Below are positions 44,806 through 53,508 of a DNA stretch of 62,176 nt, one piece after another. The DNA is taken from the NCBI GenBank assembly GCA_002389905.1, contig DGRE01000067.1:1-62176 (forward strand), in the 5' to 3' direction. Origin of the DNA: Hungatella sp. UBA4396 (GTDB lineage: Bacteria > Bacillota > Clostridia > Lachnospirales > Lachnospiraceae). The notes under the pieces were generated by a model, which ran no database searches, had not been told where the DNA came from, and was given only the letters and a program-made list of their open reading frames with translations. The position numbers were made by a program, and so were the translations under genes. How positions within the stretch are numbered: the first letter of the stretch is position 1; every line of letters begins with the position of its first letter.

Positions 44806-47800
44806 TTAAATTGCTATACTCTCTTCTTGTGTAGCAGTTTTTCTTTTTGTCTCATTTACTATTGCCTGGTTTAAATTATGTAGCTTTTTACTGCACTCTT
44901 CGCCACATGTTTTTGTGTTTTTTACCTTAATAAATTCCTTCCCACACAATTTGCATCTGTCTACAGGCTTCCCCTTAACATATGAATCATAATATATCAT
45001 TGAATTATATACATTTCCTACAGTAATCAGAGTATCACTTTCGGTTTCTGGAATATCAAATTTTATCTTGTAATACTTTCCCTTTTCATTGTCAATTATC
45101 TCTATATCGCCTGATTCCTTCAGTCTATTAAAAGTACCCGTATATGATTTTGCACCAGCGATTTCAATAATCCTATTCATATTGAAACTTACTTTCTTTT
45201 TTCGCCTCTTATTATGATCGTCAATCTTTGTAATGTGCTTTTTCTTGGTAATCAGCAAATATCCATCTTTTAGGCGATTTGATTCCTTGGCTTCCTTATA
45301 TAATGAATAGAGCACAAATAGTAATTCAAAATCATTACTGTGTGGCTTCCCATTTTTATATTTCTGCAAATGGTCTTCAATAAATTCGTAATCAGCCTTT
45401 GTAATATTCACACTTCTACTTTCCAATTTTTCATTAATCGCCTTATTTATGGACTCATCTCCACTCACTGCCTTTCTGTATGCTAATCTTGGTCTTGCCT
45501 GAATAACAATATCTGAATTGAGATTTCTTTTCAAATTTTTAAGCATAATGTGACCAAAACACTTCCATAGAATATCCTTACTGCGAGAAACAAAATCATG
45601 TTGCGTATATTCCATATCTATCAGATAGTTTACTGCCAGATCAATTTCAAATGTCCCCTTTTTGTCAGTAAAAATTTTCTTAATTTCTTGTATACAATGA
45701 TAATGGAATGTTTCATATTTACCTGCCACATCTGTACTATCTACATTGTTCTTTCTGCGTTCTTCATCAATTTCCATGCATATCTTTCTCTTCCGCGCCA
45801 TTCTATTACTTAAAGTGCAATAGAGATCTTCATACTTTGAATCGTAGCGATTTATCTCATACTTTGCTTTTCCGTTTTTACCCTTCTCATTATTCATCAG
45901 CATACGGTAATCAAAATCGTTTTTGCCTTCTGTCTGTTCAAGAAATGAAAATTCTATGTGTCCAGTTCCGGTACTTATATACTTTTTAATTCTATCCATA
46001 ACATTTTTTGTAGGCTTTGCAACGCTATTAGAACGTTTACCCTTGGCCTCTATAAAGAAGTTAGGACATTTTATCTTGGGTTTTTTAAATATACTTGCTC
46101 CATCTTTAGGAGGTACTAAATCAGCATACAGGTTTTCATATTTACCTAATGACAGATTTTTACCCGTTTTGGGATAATCAATCGCATAATTAGAATAGGC
46201 ACAAAAAACATTAATTGCATCATCATAAGGGATAGGGTTATCCTTCGTAGCTTCCGGGCTATTCCATAATTTTGTTAGTGCAATGCTGGATTCTCCAATA
46301 ACATTATTTTCAAAACCTTTAATAAGGGTATCTCTAATAGCTTCGTCTGTAATCTGTTGTGGTTCCGCTGTCTGCATCTTATAATATAATGGCTCGTCTG
46401 GTAAATCTTTTGCAAGTTCGTACAACTCTTTATCATCACTAACAAGAATTTCATCACCGTCCCAATCCATCTGTAATGTCTTGGATAACAAATCATGACA
46501 TGAACATACTGTATCTGATTCCATATGTTTGAACCATTCTCTACACTTATCCGATTTTATCAAATTACGCTTTCCATACTCATAACGTGATAAATGAGGA
46601 CTCCTGAGACATATTAAATGCTCTACACTACCTTTATCGTCATAATATTTATTATACACATGATCCTTCGGCACAAGTCCTTCAGGGTTTTTATTTCCGC
46701 AAAATAATAGCTCACACAATGCGTACATATCTGGAGCAGCATAACTATAATATCCACGGACAGGAATTTTACCTCCCTTGTAACTCTTTCTCCTAGACCA
46801 TGCTAATTTTCTTATTTTGTCATTGATATGAGAATCATACATCAAATGCGGGTATATTTTTAATGCTTCAGCAATAACAGAATTGCAACTTCTGTTTGTA
46901 CTTTGTGTGTTACTTATCTGTTCTCTGCCTGTTTCTTCTGTATCTTCTAATTCTTCATCATTAGTATCGTCAATGTCTGTTTCGACATCGTCTGCATATC
47001 CCATTTGTTCTATCACATAATCAAAATCGCTATGTAATTTTTTTAAGTCGTTTTTTGCTGGATCACACAATTTTCTAATGTCGCATCCATAAGGGAGTGT
47101 CTGCAAATACTGGTATGAAAATGCGACAATTTCCTTTGGTGGATTAGCATAGCTATTAATTGTTATTTTTAATCCGTTCTCTACAAATGCTTGTTTATAT
47201 TCGTCCCATGATGAATACATCTTCCACATTTTCAACTGACTTGTAGTAAATATAAACCGTATATCCTGCTCCTTAATATTTACTTCATTTCCCCACGCAT
47301 CAATTATCTTATTGTTATTTGCAACATCGTCTGCAAATAATCGGAAGTCAAACGGGAACATGGCCCCCTTAAAGAATCCGCTTCTAATCTGGCAGCTTGA
47401 AGGCAATTCTCCGGGAAGAAACATACCGGCTCCGTCTGTATGTTCAATCTCTATTCCGTCTTCAATACAAACATAGTCACTTGGTGTATCAGCTACAAAA
47501 ATTTGACCAGCTTCGTCTTGCTGGATATCTATATATTTTACCTTGCCATTGATAACTGTTTCCAATCCCTCTACAACAATACATCTATCAATATAAATCT
47601 CTTTCTCCGGAAGTACGCTAGATGATAAAGGCAAGGCTGTATAAGCAAGAAACTTTCCTACGTTCATGCCGCCCTTTGCATTGATTTTCTCCCTTGTAAG
47701 ACCAACTAATAGAAAGCCCTCATGCGCTTCATAAAATTTTTTCTTTATCAATGTAACCGTTGTATGTCTAACTTGACCCGTGGTAGCAGAATAAAGCCTA

Positions 47801-48225
47801 TATTCATCTCCTGCAATCATAATTCCATCTCTAATTATCTGCCACATAATATCGTTGTGGTAAATTTCCATGTAAATAATTTCGTCCAACAACTGATAAT
47901 CCAACGCCTCATTTCTATCTTGCAATGCCAATCTTACAATATCGTTTTCAAATAAGGGAACTTGGTATCTTTCTTTTCCCTTTGACTTATCGATATTTCC
48001 GTCTTTATCTACATCATATAATGTTTTTTCATCAATATTTCTTACTTTTGTATTAGTATGAATTTCTTTAAGAAGATCCGCCCTTTTCTTGTTCTTATCA
48101 TTCTTAATATCATTCTCATTGTCTGTAAATGCTTTAAATGAATTTATTTTAAATATCCTTACTCTCCCTGCGTTTACGTTTCCTATGATTCTTTCCTCCC
48201 ATAACATATAATTTTTATCTTGCAA
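44806..48225 (-). CDS. Single-chain RNA polymerase of the QDE-1/RDR/YonO group
   Basis: The 1,139 residues include QIRSGFFKGAM (about 279-289), which matches the QIR-x3-KG motif of eukaryotic RNA-dependent RNA polymerases, then LRSPHLSRYE (540-549) and the metal-binding DWDGD at 587-591. These are marks of the two-barrel polymerases such as QDE-1 and phage SPbeta YonO. The C terminus has a zinc knuckle (CKLCGKEF, CGEECSK). It probably transcribes phage DNA. The start is TTG at 48225 with AAGGGAAG close upstream; a hairpin precedes it. The protein is longer than YonO by some 300 residues. Confidence 0.82.
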   Translation of the reverse strand: MQDKNYMLWEERIIGNVNAGRVRIFKINSFKAFTDNENDIKNDKNKKRADLLKEIHTNTKVRNIDEKTLYDVDKDGNIDKSKGKERYQVPLFENDIVRLALQDRNEALDYQLLDEIIYMEIYHNDIMWQIIRDGIMIAGDEYRLYSATTGQVRHTTVTLIKKKFYEAHEGFLLVGLTREKINAKGGMNVGKFLAYTALPLSSSVLPEKEIYIDRCIVVEGLETVINGKVKYIDIQQDEAGQIFVADTPSDYVCIEDGIEIEHTDGAGMFLPGELPSSCQIRSGFFKGAMFPFDFRLFADDVANNNKIIDAWGNEVNIKEQDIRFIFTTSQLKMWKMYSSWDEYKQAFVENGLKITINSYANPPKEIVAFSYQYLQTLPYGCDIRKLCDPAKNDLKKLHSDFDYVIEQMGYADDVETDIDDTNDEELEDTEETGREQISNTQSTNRSCNSVIAEALKIYPHLMYDSHINDKIRKLAWSRRKSYKGGKIPVRGYYSYAAPDMYALCELLFCGNKNPEGLVPKDHVYNKYYDDKGSVEHLICLRSPHLSRYEYGKRNLIKSDKCREWFKHMESDTVCSCHDLLSKTLQMDWDGDEILVSDDKELYELAKDLPDEPLYYKMQTAEPQQITDEAIRDTLIKGFENNVIGESSIALTKLWNSPEATKDNPIPYDDAINVFCAYSNYAIDYPKTGKNLSLGKYENLYADLVPPKDGASIFKKPKIKCPNFFIEAKGKRSNSVAKPTKNVMDRIKKYISTGTGHIEFSFLEQTEGKNDFDYRMLMNNEKGKNGKAKYEINRYDSKYEDLYCTLSNRMARKRKICMEIDEERRKNNVDSTDVAGKYETFHYHCIQEIKKIFTDKKGTFEIDLAVNYLIDMEYTQHDFVSRSKDILWKCFGHIMLKNLKRNLNSDIVIQARPRLAYRKAVSGDESINKAINEKLESRSVNITKADYEFIEDHLQKYKNGKPHSNDFELLFVLYSLYKEAKESNRLKDGYLLITKKKHITKIDDHNKRRKKKVSFNMNRIIEIAGAKSYTGTFNRLKESGDIEIIDNEKGKYYKIKFDIPETESDTLITVGNVYNSMIYYDSYVKGKPVDRCKLCGKEFIKVKNTKTCGEECSKKLHNLNQAIVNETKRKTATQEESIAI

Positions 48226-48243
48226 CGACTTCCCTTCAAAGGG

Positions 48244-48267
48244 AACCCGTACTTTTTGGTACGAGTT
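48244..48267 (-). other. Leader hairpin before the polymerase gene
   Basis: On the minus strand AACTCGTAC pairs with GTACGGGTT across a six-base loop. The one non-Watson-Crick pair is a G-U only on this strand, so the RNA read from the minus strand is the folded form. Confidence 0.5.
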
Positions 48268-48279
48268 GAAACTTTGGTT

Positions 48280-48669
48280 TTAGTGATATTGTTTTTTGCA
48301 TATCCATCTAGGATATTTCATTTCGCAAAAGTATTTCCCACTTTTTACATCACTTTTTCTAATTGTAAAATCCACTTCAAACGTAACCTCAGATTCATCA
48401 TAATCTGAAAATGACGTAACATTACTAAATACTAGTTCTCTTTTTAAATATATTTCGTTCCCATCTATTAGTGCAGCTACATTGTTCATATCACAATCAA
48501 AAGAATAACATCCGTGTTCTTTTCTCTTTCTATCCCCTCCTCTTGAAGTAGTAAAATAATATAGTTCTCTTCTCGTTCCCACAATAAAGCATTTTATTTT
48601 CAAACGTTTTCCGTCATATTGTTTCATATAGTCCCCACATTTTTGGGAAACGTAAAATGATGCTGGCAT
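48280..48669 (-). CDS. Hypothetical protein
   Basis: The protein has 129 residues from the ATG at 48669, which has GGGAGGG five bases upstream. It is beta-rich (KIKCFIVGTRRELYYFTT, VTFEVDFTIRKSDV) and soluble. It precedes the polymerase. The frame stays open further upstream without a usable start. Function unknown. Confidence 0.6.
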   Translation of the reverse strand: MPASFYVSQKCGDYMKQYDGKRLKIKCFIVGTRRELYYFTTSRGGDRKRKEHGCYSFDCDMNNVAALIDGNEIYLKRELVFSNVTSFSDYDESEVTFEVDFTIRKSDVKSGKYFCEMKYPRWICKKQYH

Positions 48670-48790
48670 TAAATCCCTCCCTTTTCTTCCCATAATACCT
48701 ATATTTTCATCTGCAATTCTACCCGGAAGCAGGGTATCATGTGCTTGTTCGATTTTGGAATATGCAAATTATGCACAACCGATATATGGC

Positions 48791-49075
48791 TTAATCTATA
48801 TATTCTCTGTAGAACTCCAGTGCCTTAATTGTGATTTTCATCAACTCTTGCTGATTCTTTGCTTTTACTTGATGAGATTTTGTTTTTCCACAATTATGCT
48901 TTAACCTATAAATTCTACACCTGGCTGATTCTATGGCCTGTTCTATTAAGTCAGGCTCATGATTATAAGCAGGACATTGTTTACAGCTACTAATTTCACT
49001 TTTACGGTCATTGTGACATCTATCGGGAGGTGTACCATCTTCGTTTATTAGATATCCTATTTCACATCTATTCAT
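48791..49075 (-). CDS. Hypothetical cysteine-containing protein
   Basis: The 94 residues have an N-terminal cysteine cluster (CxxxxRKSEISSCKQC) and a basic middle, ending in a helix. It may bind zinc. Nothing links it to a known family. Confidence 0.55.
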   Translation of the reverse strand: MNRCEIGYLINEDGTPPDRCHNDRKSEISSCKQCPAYNHEPDLIEQAIESARCRIYRLKHNCGKTKSHQVKAKNQQELMKITIKALEFYREYID

Positions 49076-49109
49076 ATATTTTCCCCTTTCAAACTACAAT
49101 TTCATTTCC

Positions 49110-49508
49110 TTAAACCAACTTTTTAAGCTGTCCAATCAGTCCTCTGATTTCGATTCCATGTTGCTGAAGCTCGTCATCATTATCGTGCCAAGTCTCCCAA
49201 CCAACCCAGCCATCTAAATCAGATTCTATATCGGAAATTAATTCATTAGCCAAATCTTTAGGTTTTATCTCTGGATAACTATATAATTCTGCATCTTCAT
49301 CATCTTTTACTACATAAATATTATATGGGGTTAAAATCAACGTAAATTCGCTTCCCTCTTCATCAAACCACACACACGAAACTCCAGTGGTAAAATATTC
49401 TATAAATCCTTTCAACAAATCTACTGGTACATCTGTTAAGTAGCCCGGACTACCCTCAAATTCTCCTAAATTGAATTCACACCAACCATGTTCTGGATTT
49501 TTAATCAT
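49110..49508 (-). CDS. Hypothetical acidic protein
   Basis: The protein has 132 residues and is strongly acidic (DDEDAELYSYPEIKPKDL, DIESDLDGWVGWETW), the kind of charge seen in phage DNA-mimic proteins, though that is only a suggestion. GGGGGA precedes the ATG, and a hairpin lies at 49571-49598. Confidence 0.6.
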   Translation of the reverse strand: MIKNPEHGWCEFNLGEFEGSPGYLTDVPVDLLKGFIEYFTTGVSCVWFDEEGSEFTLILTPYNIYVVKDDEDAELYSYPEIKPKDLANELISDIESDLDGWVGWETWHDNDDELQQHGIEIRGLIGQLKKLV

Positions 49509-49570
49509 ATTTTTGTATCCCCCTATTTTTCAATATTGTTATTTCCTGTTCTCATTGCAACTGACTCTAT

Positions 49571-49598
49571 GACTCCCATCGTGCAAATAATAGGAGTC
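49571..49598 (-). other. Leader hairpin before the 132-residue gene
   Basis: On the minus strand GACTCCTAT pairs with ATGGGAGTC, with one G-U pair that would be a mismatch on the other strand. There is no T run, so it is not a simple terminator. Confidence 0.5.
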
Positions 49599-49604
49599 AC
49601 TTAT

Positions 49605-49784
49605 TTATTCTCTCTTTTCTTTTAATTCTTTAGCTATCTCATCTAGGGTTAGCCGAGTGCCATTTTGGCATTCGGTATATCTATCTCCATTAGGTCTATA
49701 TCCTCTGAGAGATACATAAGTTGCTAATGCTTTACGGTCTTTCTCAGGATCATTCTTTCTACGACCAAAGTTGTTGGATATCAT
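49605..49784 (-). CDS. Small basic hypothetical protein
   Basis: The 59 residues start ISNNFGRRKNDPEKDRKA after the Met. The ATG at 49784 overlaps the stop of the 236-residue gene as ATGA, a strong sign of a coupled gene. The C-terminal half (TRLTLDEIAKELKEKRE) looks like the first helices of an HTH. It may be a regulator or accessory subunit of its upstream neighbour. Confidence 0.65.
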   Translation of the reverse strand: MISNNFGRRKNDPEKDRKALATYVSLRGYRPNGDRYTECQNGTRLTLDEIAKELKEKRE

Positions 49785-50491
49785 TTCAAGATCTGTAAAT
49801 GTGACGGTTTCTTGCCCAATTTAACAAGTTCACCAGTCTGATTATTTCTCATGACATTCTTTCCTTCAATCTTGGTATATGAATCTATCCCGTTATCCTC
49901 GCACCATGTTTCCATAATACCTTTACCTGTCTGAGAACGGTAAATGTCACTCATGGCACATGTGTATTCAATACAGGCTTGGCCTAAATCATCATTCTGA
50001 TAATCCCATAGCAGTTCTAATAATTCTTTTCCTCCAATAGGCTTATCCCAATCCATTACTGACAAAACTTCCATTGTAGAGAAATAATCCTTACATTCCC
50101 ATTTAGCACCGTCAAAATCCTTCTCTATGGGAAATGTTGTTACAAAGTTTTTTAGCTTCAAATGACCACATATCATAAAAACCACATCAATTAATTGTGA
50201 CAGGGCCTTTGTCTCATTCAAGGATTGTTTATAGCCAGTATCCAATAGTTCATTTTCACGTCTGACATCACGCATTGAACAGATGAATTTGATTCCAGTA
50301 CAAGCCATCTTCATTAAGTCCTCTTGTGGATAATCAGTAATTTTCAATCCCTTATTTTTTTTCATTGCTTGTAAGATTGAATTTTGATATTGTCTATTCC
50401 ATAATTCATTTAGTTTTGCCACCTTATAAGCATGGTCTAATTTTTTCTGTTCTAAATTTCCATTGACTATTACAGTAAATTCTCTGTTCAT
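49781..50491 (-). CDS. Hypothetical protein
   Basis: The 236 residues have a basic N-terminal half and an acidic helical second half, without known motifs. It is soluble. The ATG is preceded by AGGAGG. It overlaps the 59-residue gene downstream by four bases. Confidence 0.6.
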   Translation of the reverse strand: MNREFTVIVNGNLEQKKLDHAYKVAKLNELWNRQYQNSILQAMKKNKGLKITDYPQEDLMKMACTGIKFICSMRDVRRENELLDTGYKQSLNETKALSQLIDVVFMICGHLKLKNFVTTFPIEKDFDGAKWECKDYFSTMEVLSVMDWDKPIGGKELLELLWDYQNDDLGQACIEYTCAMSDIYRSQTGKGIMETWCEDNGIDSYTKIEGKNVMRNNQTGELVKLGKKPSHLQILK

Positions 50492-50506
50492 TAAATATCC
50501 TCCTAT

Positions 50507-50884
50507 TCATGTGTTACTAATTTCTGTTATGGCAATTTTGCCAAAACCATAATCAGTAACACTTTTCTGCCTATATGCCTTTTGTTTACAAGCATTCGAG
50601 CAATAAATAGCATCTTTCTTTTTAGCTTTAAAATCCTTGCCGCACATAACACATGCCTTTTGTTTTTCTAATGCTTTACGCTCTTTTCTTCTTTTGATAT
50701 ATGCCTCATTAGTACACCTGTAACAACAATATTTTTGCATTCGATTACTTGCATAAAAATCATTGTCGCAATACGAACAAGTTATTTTAAATGCATATTG
50801 ATAATGCCATTTACCAGAAAGATATTCTTCATATTCCTTTTTTAACCGTTGCTGTCTTTGTTCCCATGTTTCACTTCTTACCAT
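50507..50884 (-). CDS. Protein with two zinc ribbons
   Basis: The 125 residues carry two related zinc modules: CSYC with CCYRC, and CVMC with CSNAC, plus a basic linker (RRKERKALEKQK), so nucleic-acid binding is likely. I use the ATG at 50884, five bases after GGAGG. The upstream 50899-50946 stretch has an inverted repeat GTTACTGATT/AATCAGTAAC, and GTTACTGATT recurs near the 3' end of the gene. Confidence 0.65.
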   Translation of the reverse strand: MVRSETWEQRQQRLKKEYEEYLSGKWHYQYAFKITCSYCDNDFYASNRMQKYCCYRCTNEAYIKRRKERKALEKQKACVMCGKDFKAKKKDAIYCSNACKQKAYRQKSVTDYGFGKIAITEISNT

Positions 50885-50950
50885 CAAAACCTCCAATAGT
50901 TACTGATTCAAGTTTGTCTGAAATCAGCAACACTGTAATCAGTAACATTA

Positions 50951-51235
50951 TTAAGTTGTCCTCCAATTGGAAGGCACACGTTGTTTCACATCTTCATTAT
51001 CAGAACTAAGAACTTTTGCTCCCATACGATAAGTTTCTTTACCTACGCCGGCCATTTCCGCTAATTTCTTTGTTGTATCAAGATTATAAATAGGGTTTAC
51101 CAAATTTGGTAAAGGCTTTTCTTCCTTCCCAACTCCATAATTTTTTCCGGCAGTAACTAGATTTGCCTTTGCTTGTCTTTCATAAATAGGTCTGTATTTC
51201 TCAGTCACGGCAATTCTCTGAATAGGAGAAAGGTT
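50951..51235 (-). pseudogene. Remnant of a ParB-like domain protein
   Basis: The open frame reads NLSPIQRIAVTEKYRPIYERQ and later LAEMAGVGKETYRMGAKVL, typical of the middle of ParB-like nuclease proteins. The N-terminal ParB domain is missing; a stop codon lies just upstream. The C terminus ends abruptly (RVPSNWRTT). A GTG at 51208 could start an 85-residue product, but without a good binding site. I think this is a decayed gene rather than a working one. Confidence 0.6.
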
Positions 51236-51244
51236 TCAGGGTAA

Positions 51245-51276
51245 CTAAACCACTATCTTGCTAAACCACTATCTTG
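51245..51276. repeat. 16-base tandem duplication at the end of the ART gene
   Basis: CTAAACCACTATCTTG occurs twice without gap. The second copy encodes the last residues and stop of the ADP-ribosyltransferase-like gene; the first follows it. This is next to the truncated ParB-like gene, so it may mark a deletion junction. Confidence 0.8.
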
Positions 51277-51881
51277 CTAATTGGATACACCTTTTCACAC
51301 TGAATATTTCTTACTTTTTTCCAGTCACAAATCACCTCTGATTCCTGTCTCCCATTAAACTTTGCAATAATATCTTCCCTTGCCAATTCACCAGAAAAAA
51401 CATAACCACACTTATTATTTAAGAAAGAATCTCTATTGGCAAACCATTCAGCCACCTTTTTATTTCTTGTCCAAGATAATCCTTTATAGTCTTCAACTCG
51501 GACTCCACGATATATTTTTAAAATCTTTGGCATATATTTAATATTTACTTGCCCATATGGTTTCTCTGCCATTTTCATAAATTCAACCAGTTTCGTTATG
51601 CTCATTCCACTATCGTAAAATTTTTCAAGCATTGTCCATCTTGCATAAATAGCATCAGCAACCTCTTGTTTATACTTGTTATTTTCTTCATACAAAGCAT
51701 TTAAATATCCTAATGCGTCTTGATTTCCAATAACCATAATAATTGAGTACAGATTGTCGCAACCATCAATCAACTGTATTCTATTTTCAATATAGCCATC
51801 GCCCCATTTATTGTATTTTCCACATTTCAAATACTTTTTTGTAAAGTCCTTAATCTCATCTAGCTCTGTTACTTTATCCAT
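51261..51881 (-). CDS. ADP-ribosyltransferase-like protein
   Basis: The 206 residues have the R-S-E layout of arginine-type ADP-ribosyltransferases in the C-terminal half: R125 (KIYRGVR), S136-W-T (GLSWT), and E180-S-E182 (RQESEVI). The N-terminal half is helical. Phages such as T4 use such enzymes to modify host RNA polymerase and ribosomal proteins. The same layout is seen in the protein at 56947. Lies eleven bases after clpX. Confidence 0.65.
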   Translation of the reverse strand: MDKVTELDEIKDFTKKYLKCGKYNKWGDGYIENRIQLIDGCDNLYSIIMVIGNQDALGYLNALYEENNKYKQEVADAIYARWTMLEKFYDSGMSITKLVEFMKMAEKPYGQVNIKYMPKILKIYRGVRVEDYKGLSWTRNKKVAEWFANRDSFLNNKCGYVFSGELAREDIIAKFNGRQESEVICDWKKVRNIQCEKVYPISKIVV

Positions 51882-51893
51882 TATGAAATAACC

Positions 51894-53123
51894 TCACGCA
51901 ATCTTCTTATTTCTGGCACCATATACAATAGCTTCTTCAGTTCCATCAATAGCACCAGCCGTTACAACAACTTTCTTTGCATTTGCCATATCAGGAACAT
52001 CAAACATAACCTTTTGCATAGCTTTTTCAATGATACTTCTTAATCCTCGCGCACCAATATTCTTATTGATAGCCAACTCCGCAACTCTATGTAATGCAGA
52101 TTCTTCAAATTCCAACTTTACCTTGTCCATAGCCAATAACTCCTGATACTGCTTTACAAGGGCATTTCTAGGCTCTGTAAGTATTCTAAGCAAGTCTTCT
52201 TCGCTTAATGGATTAAGAGTTGTTACAATGGGTAATCGTCCTATTAATTCAGGCATAAGACCATATTTCACAAGATCATGTTGCTGAATCTCCGATAAAT
52301 CAAAGGTATCATTACTGAGGACACGTTGCTTAAAATCAACACCAAATCCAATAGGATTATTTTCCACTTCCTTATGGTTAATTTTCTCAATTCCGTCAAA
52401 GGCTCCACCACATATGAATAATATCTTTGATGTATCAATTTCAACACATTCAGCTTGTGGGTGCTTACGTCCACCAGATAAAGGAACTTTTGATACTGTA
52501 CCTTCGATAATCTTTAATAATGCTTGCTGCACTCCCTCACCTGACACATCACGGGTAGTAGATGTATTCTCTCCTTTACGGGCAATCTTATCAATTTCAT
52601 CAATATAGATAATCCCCTGTTCTGCTAATTGAACGTTATAGTCTGCATTTTCAAGGAGTCTTAATAAGATATTCTCTACGTCTTCGCCAACATAACCAGC
52701 CTGAGTAAGTGTAGTTGCATCTGCAATGGCAAATGGTACACCTAAAAATTTTGCAAGACATTGAGCAAGATACGTCTTACCAGAACCAGTAGAGCCAATC
52801 ATAAGAATATTGGATTTCTGAATCTCCACATCTGATTTCTTATCCTGTTTTAACCGCTTGTAGTGGTTATATACGGCTACGGATAATGTACGTTTAGCAT
52901 CGTCCTGTCCTATTACATATTGATCCAGATGAGCTTTAATTTGTGATGGTGTAGACAGTTTTATATTGGAATCAATTGCTTCTTCATCTTCACTGTCTAA
53001 TATCTCATAAGCATCTGATATACACTCATCACAAACACAACCAAATTTACCAGATAACAGTCGTTTTACTTCTATTTTTGTCTTGCCACATAAGAAACAT
53101 ATTTCTGTATTATTAAATGCCAT
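51894..53123 (-). CDS. clpX: ClpX-like ATP-dependent unfoldase
   Basis: The protein has 409 residues from the ATG at 53123. The N-terminal zinc site (C9-x2-C12 and C31-x2-C34), Walker A GSTGSGKT (110-117), pore loop GYVG (143-146), Walker B IIYIDE (171-176) and the IGF loop (258-260) that docks on ClpP are all present. So the protein could work with host ClpP. A phage copy could destroy repressors or host factors. Upstream neighbour ends one base before. Confidence 0.93.
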   Translation of the reverse strand: MAFNNTEICFLCGKTKIEVKRLLSGKFGCVCDECISDAYEILDSEDEEAIDSNIKLSTPSQIKAHLDQYVIGQDDAKRTLSVAVYNHYKRLKQDKKSDVEIQKSNILMIGSTGSGKTYLAQCLAKFLGVPFAIADATTLTQAGYVGEDVENILLRLLENADYNVQLAEQGIIYIDEIDKIARKGENTSTTRDVSGEGVQQALLKIIEGTVSKVPLSGGRKHPQAECVEIDTSKILFICGGAFDGIEKINHKEVENNPIGFGVDFKQRVLSNDTFDLSEIQQHDLVKYGLMPELIGRLPIVTTLNPLSEEDLLRILTEPRNALVKQYQELLAMDKVKLEFEESALHRVAELAINKNIGARGLRSIIEKAMQKVMFDVPDMANAKKVVVTAGAIDGTEEAIVYGARNKKIA

Positions 53124-53124
53124 A

Positions 53125-53385
53125 TTATTTCTTCCCCTTTTTTTTTCTCTCATCTTTCTCCCAATCCCTGCTAGCTAATTTTGCCATTTCAGCATCATCA
53201 AAAATATATTTTAGTTTCCGTACAAATGGCTTAAACTTATCATTTTTAACCTTTACCAATACTGCATCATCATCAAAGACTTTACAAACAGTTATTCCCA
53301 TTACTCCTGAGTAGTTACAGGTATAATATTTATTTCCCACTTTGATATCTTGTTTATTTACTGGAATTGGTTTTGTATAACCCAT
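53125..53385 (-). CDS. Small hypothetical protein
   Basis: The 86 residues are beta-rich with a lysine-rich tail (RDWEKDERKKKGKK). It looks like a small SH3-like domain (VGNKYYTCNYSGVMGITVCKVF). It ends directly before clpX and so is cotranscribed. The leader 53386-53508 holds a hairpin at 53434-53449 (GCAATC/GATTGC). Function unknown. Confidence 0.6.
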   Translation of the reverse strand: MGYTKPIPVNKQDIKVGNKYYTCNYSGVMGITVCKVFDDDAVLVKVKNDKFKPFVRKLKYIFDDAEMAKLASRDWEKDERKKKGKK

Positions 53386-53508
53386 ATAATTTATTTCTCC
53401 TTTTCTCTTAAATAATTCAACCTATATCTGTGAGCAATCTTCAGATTGCGAACAAGGTATGAGATTGCCGCTTTTGCAAGCTCGTACCTATACTGTCAGA
53501 GACCACAA

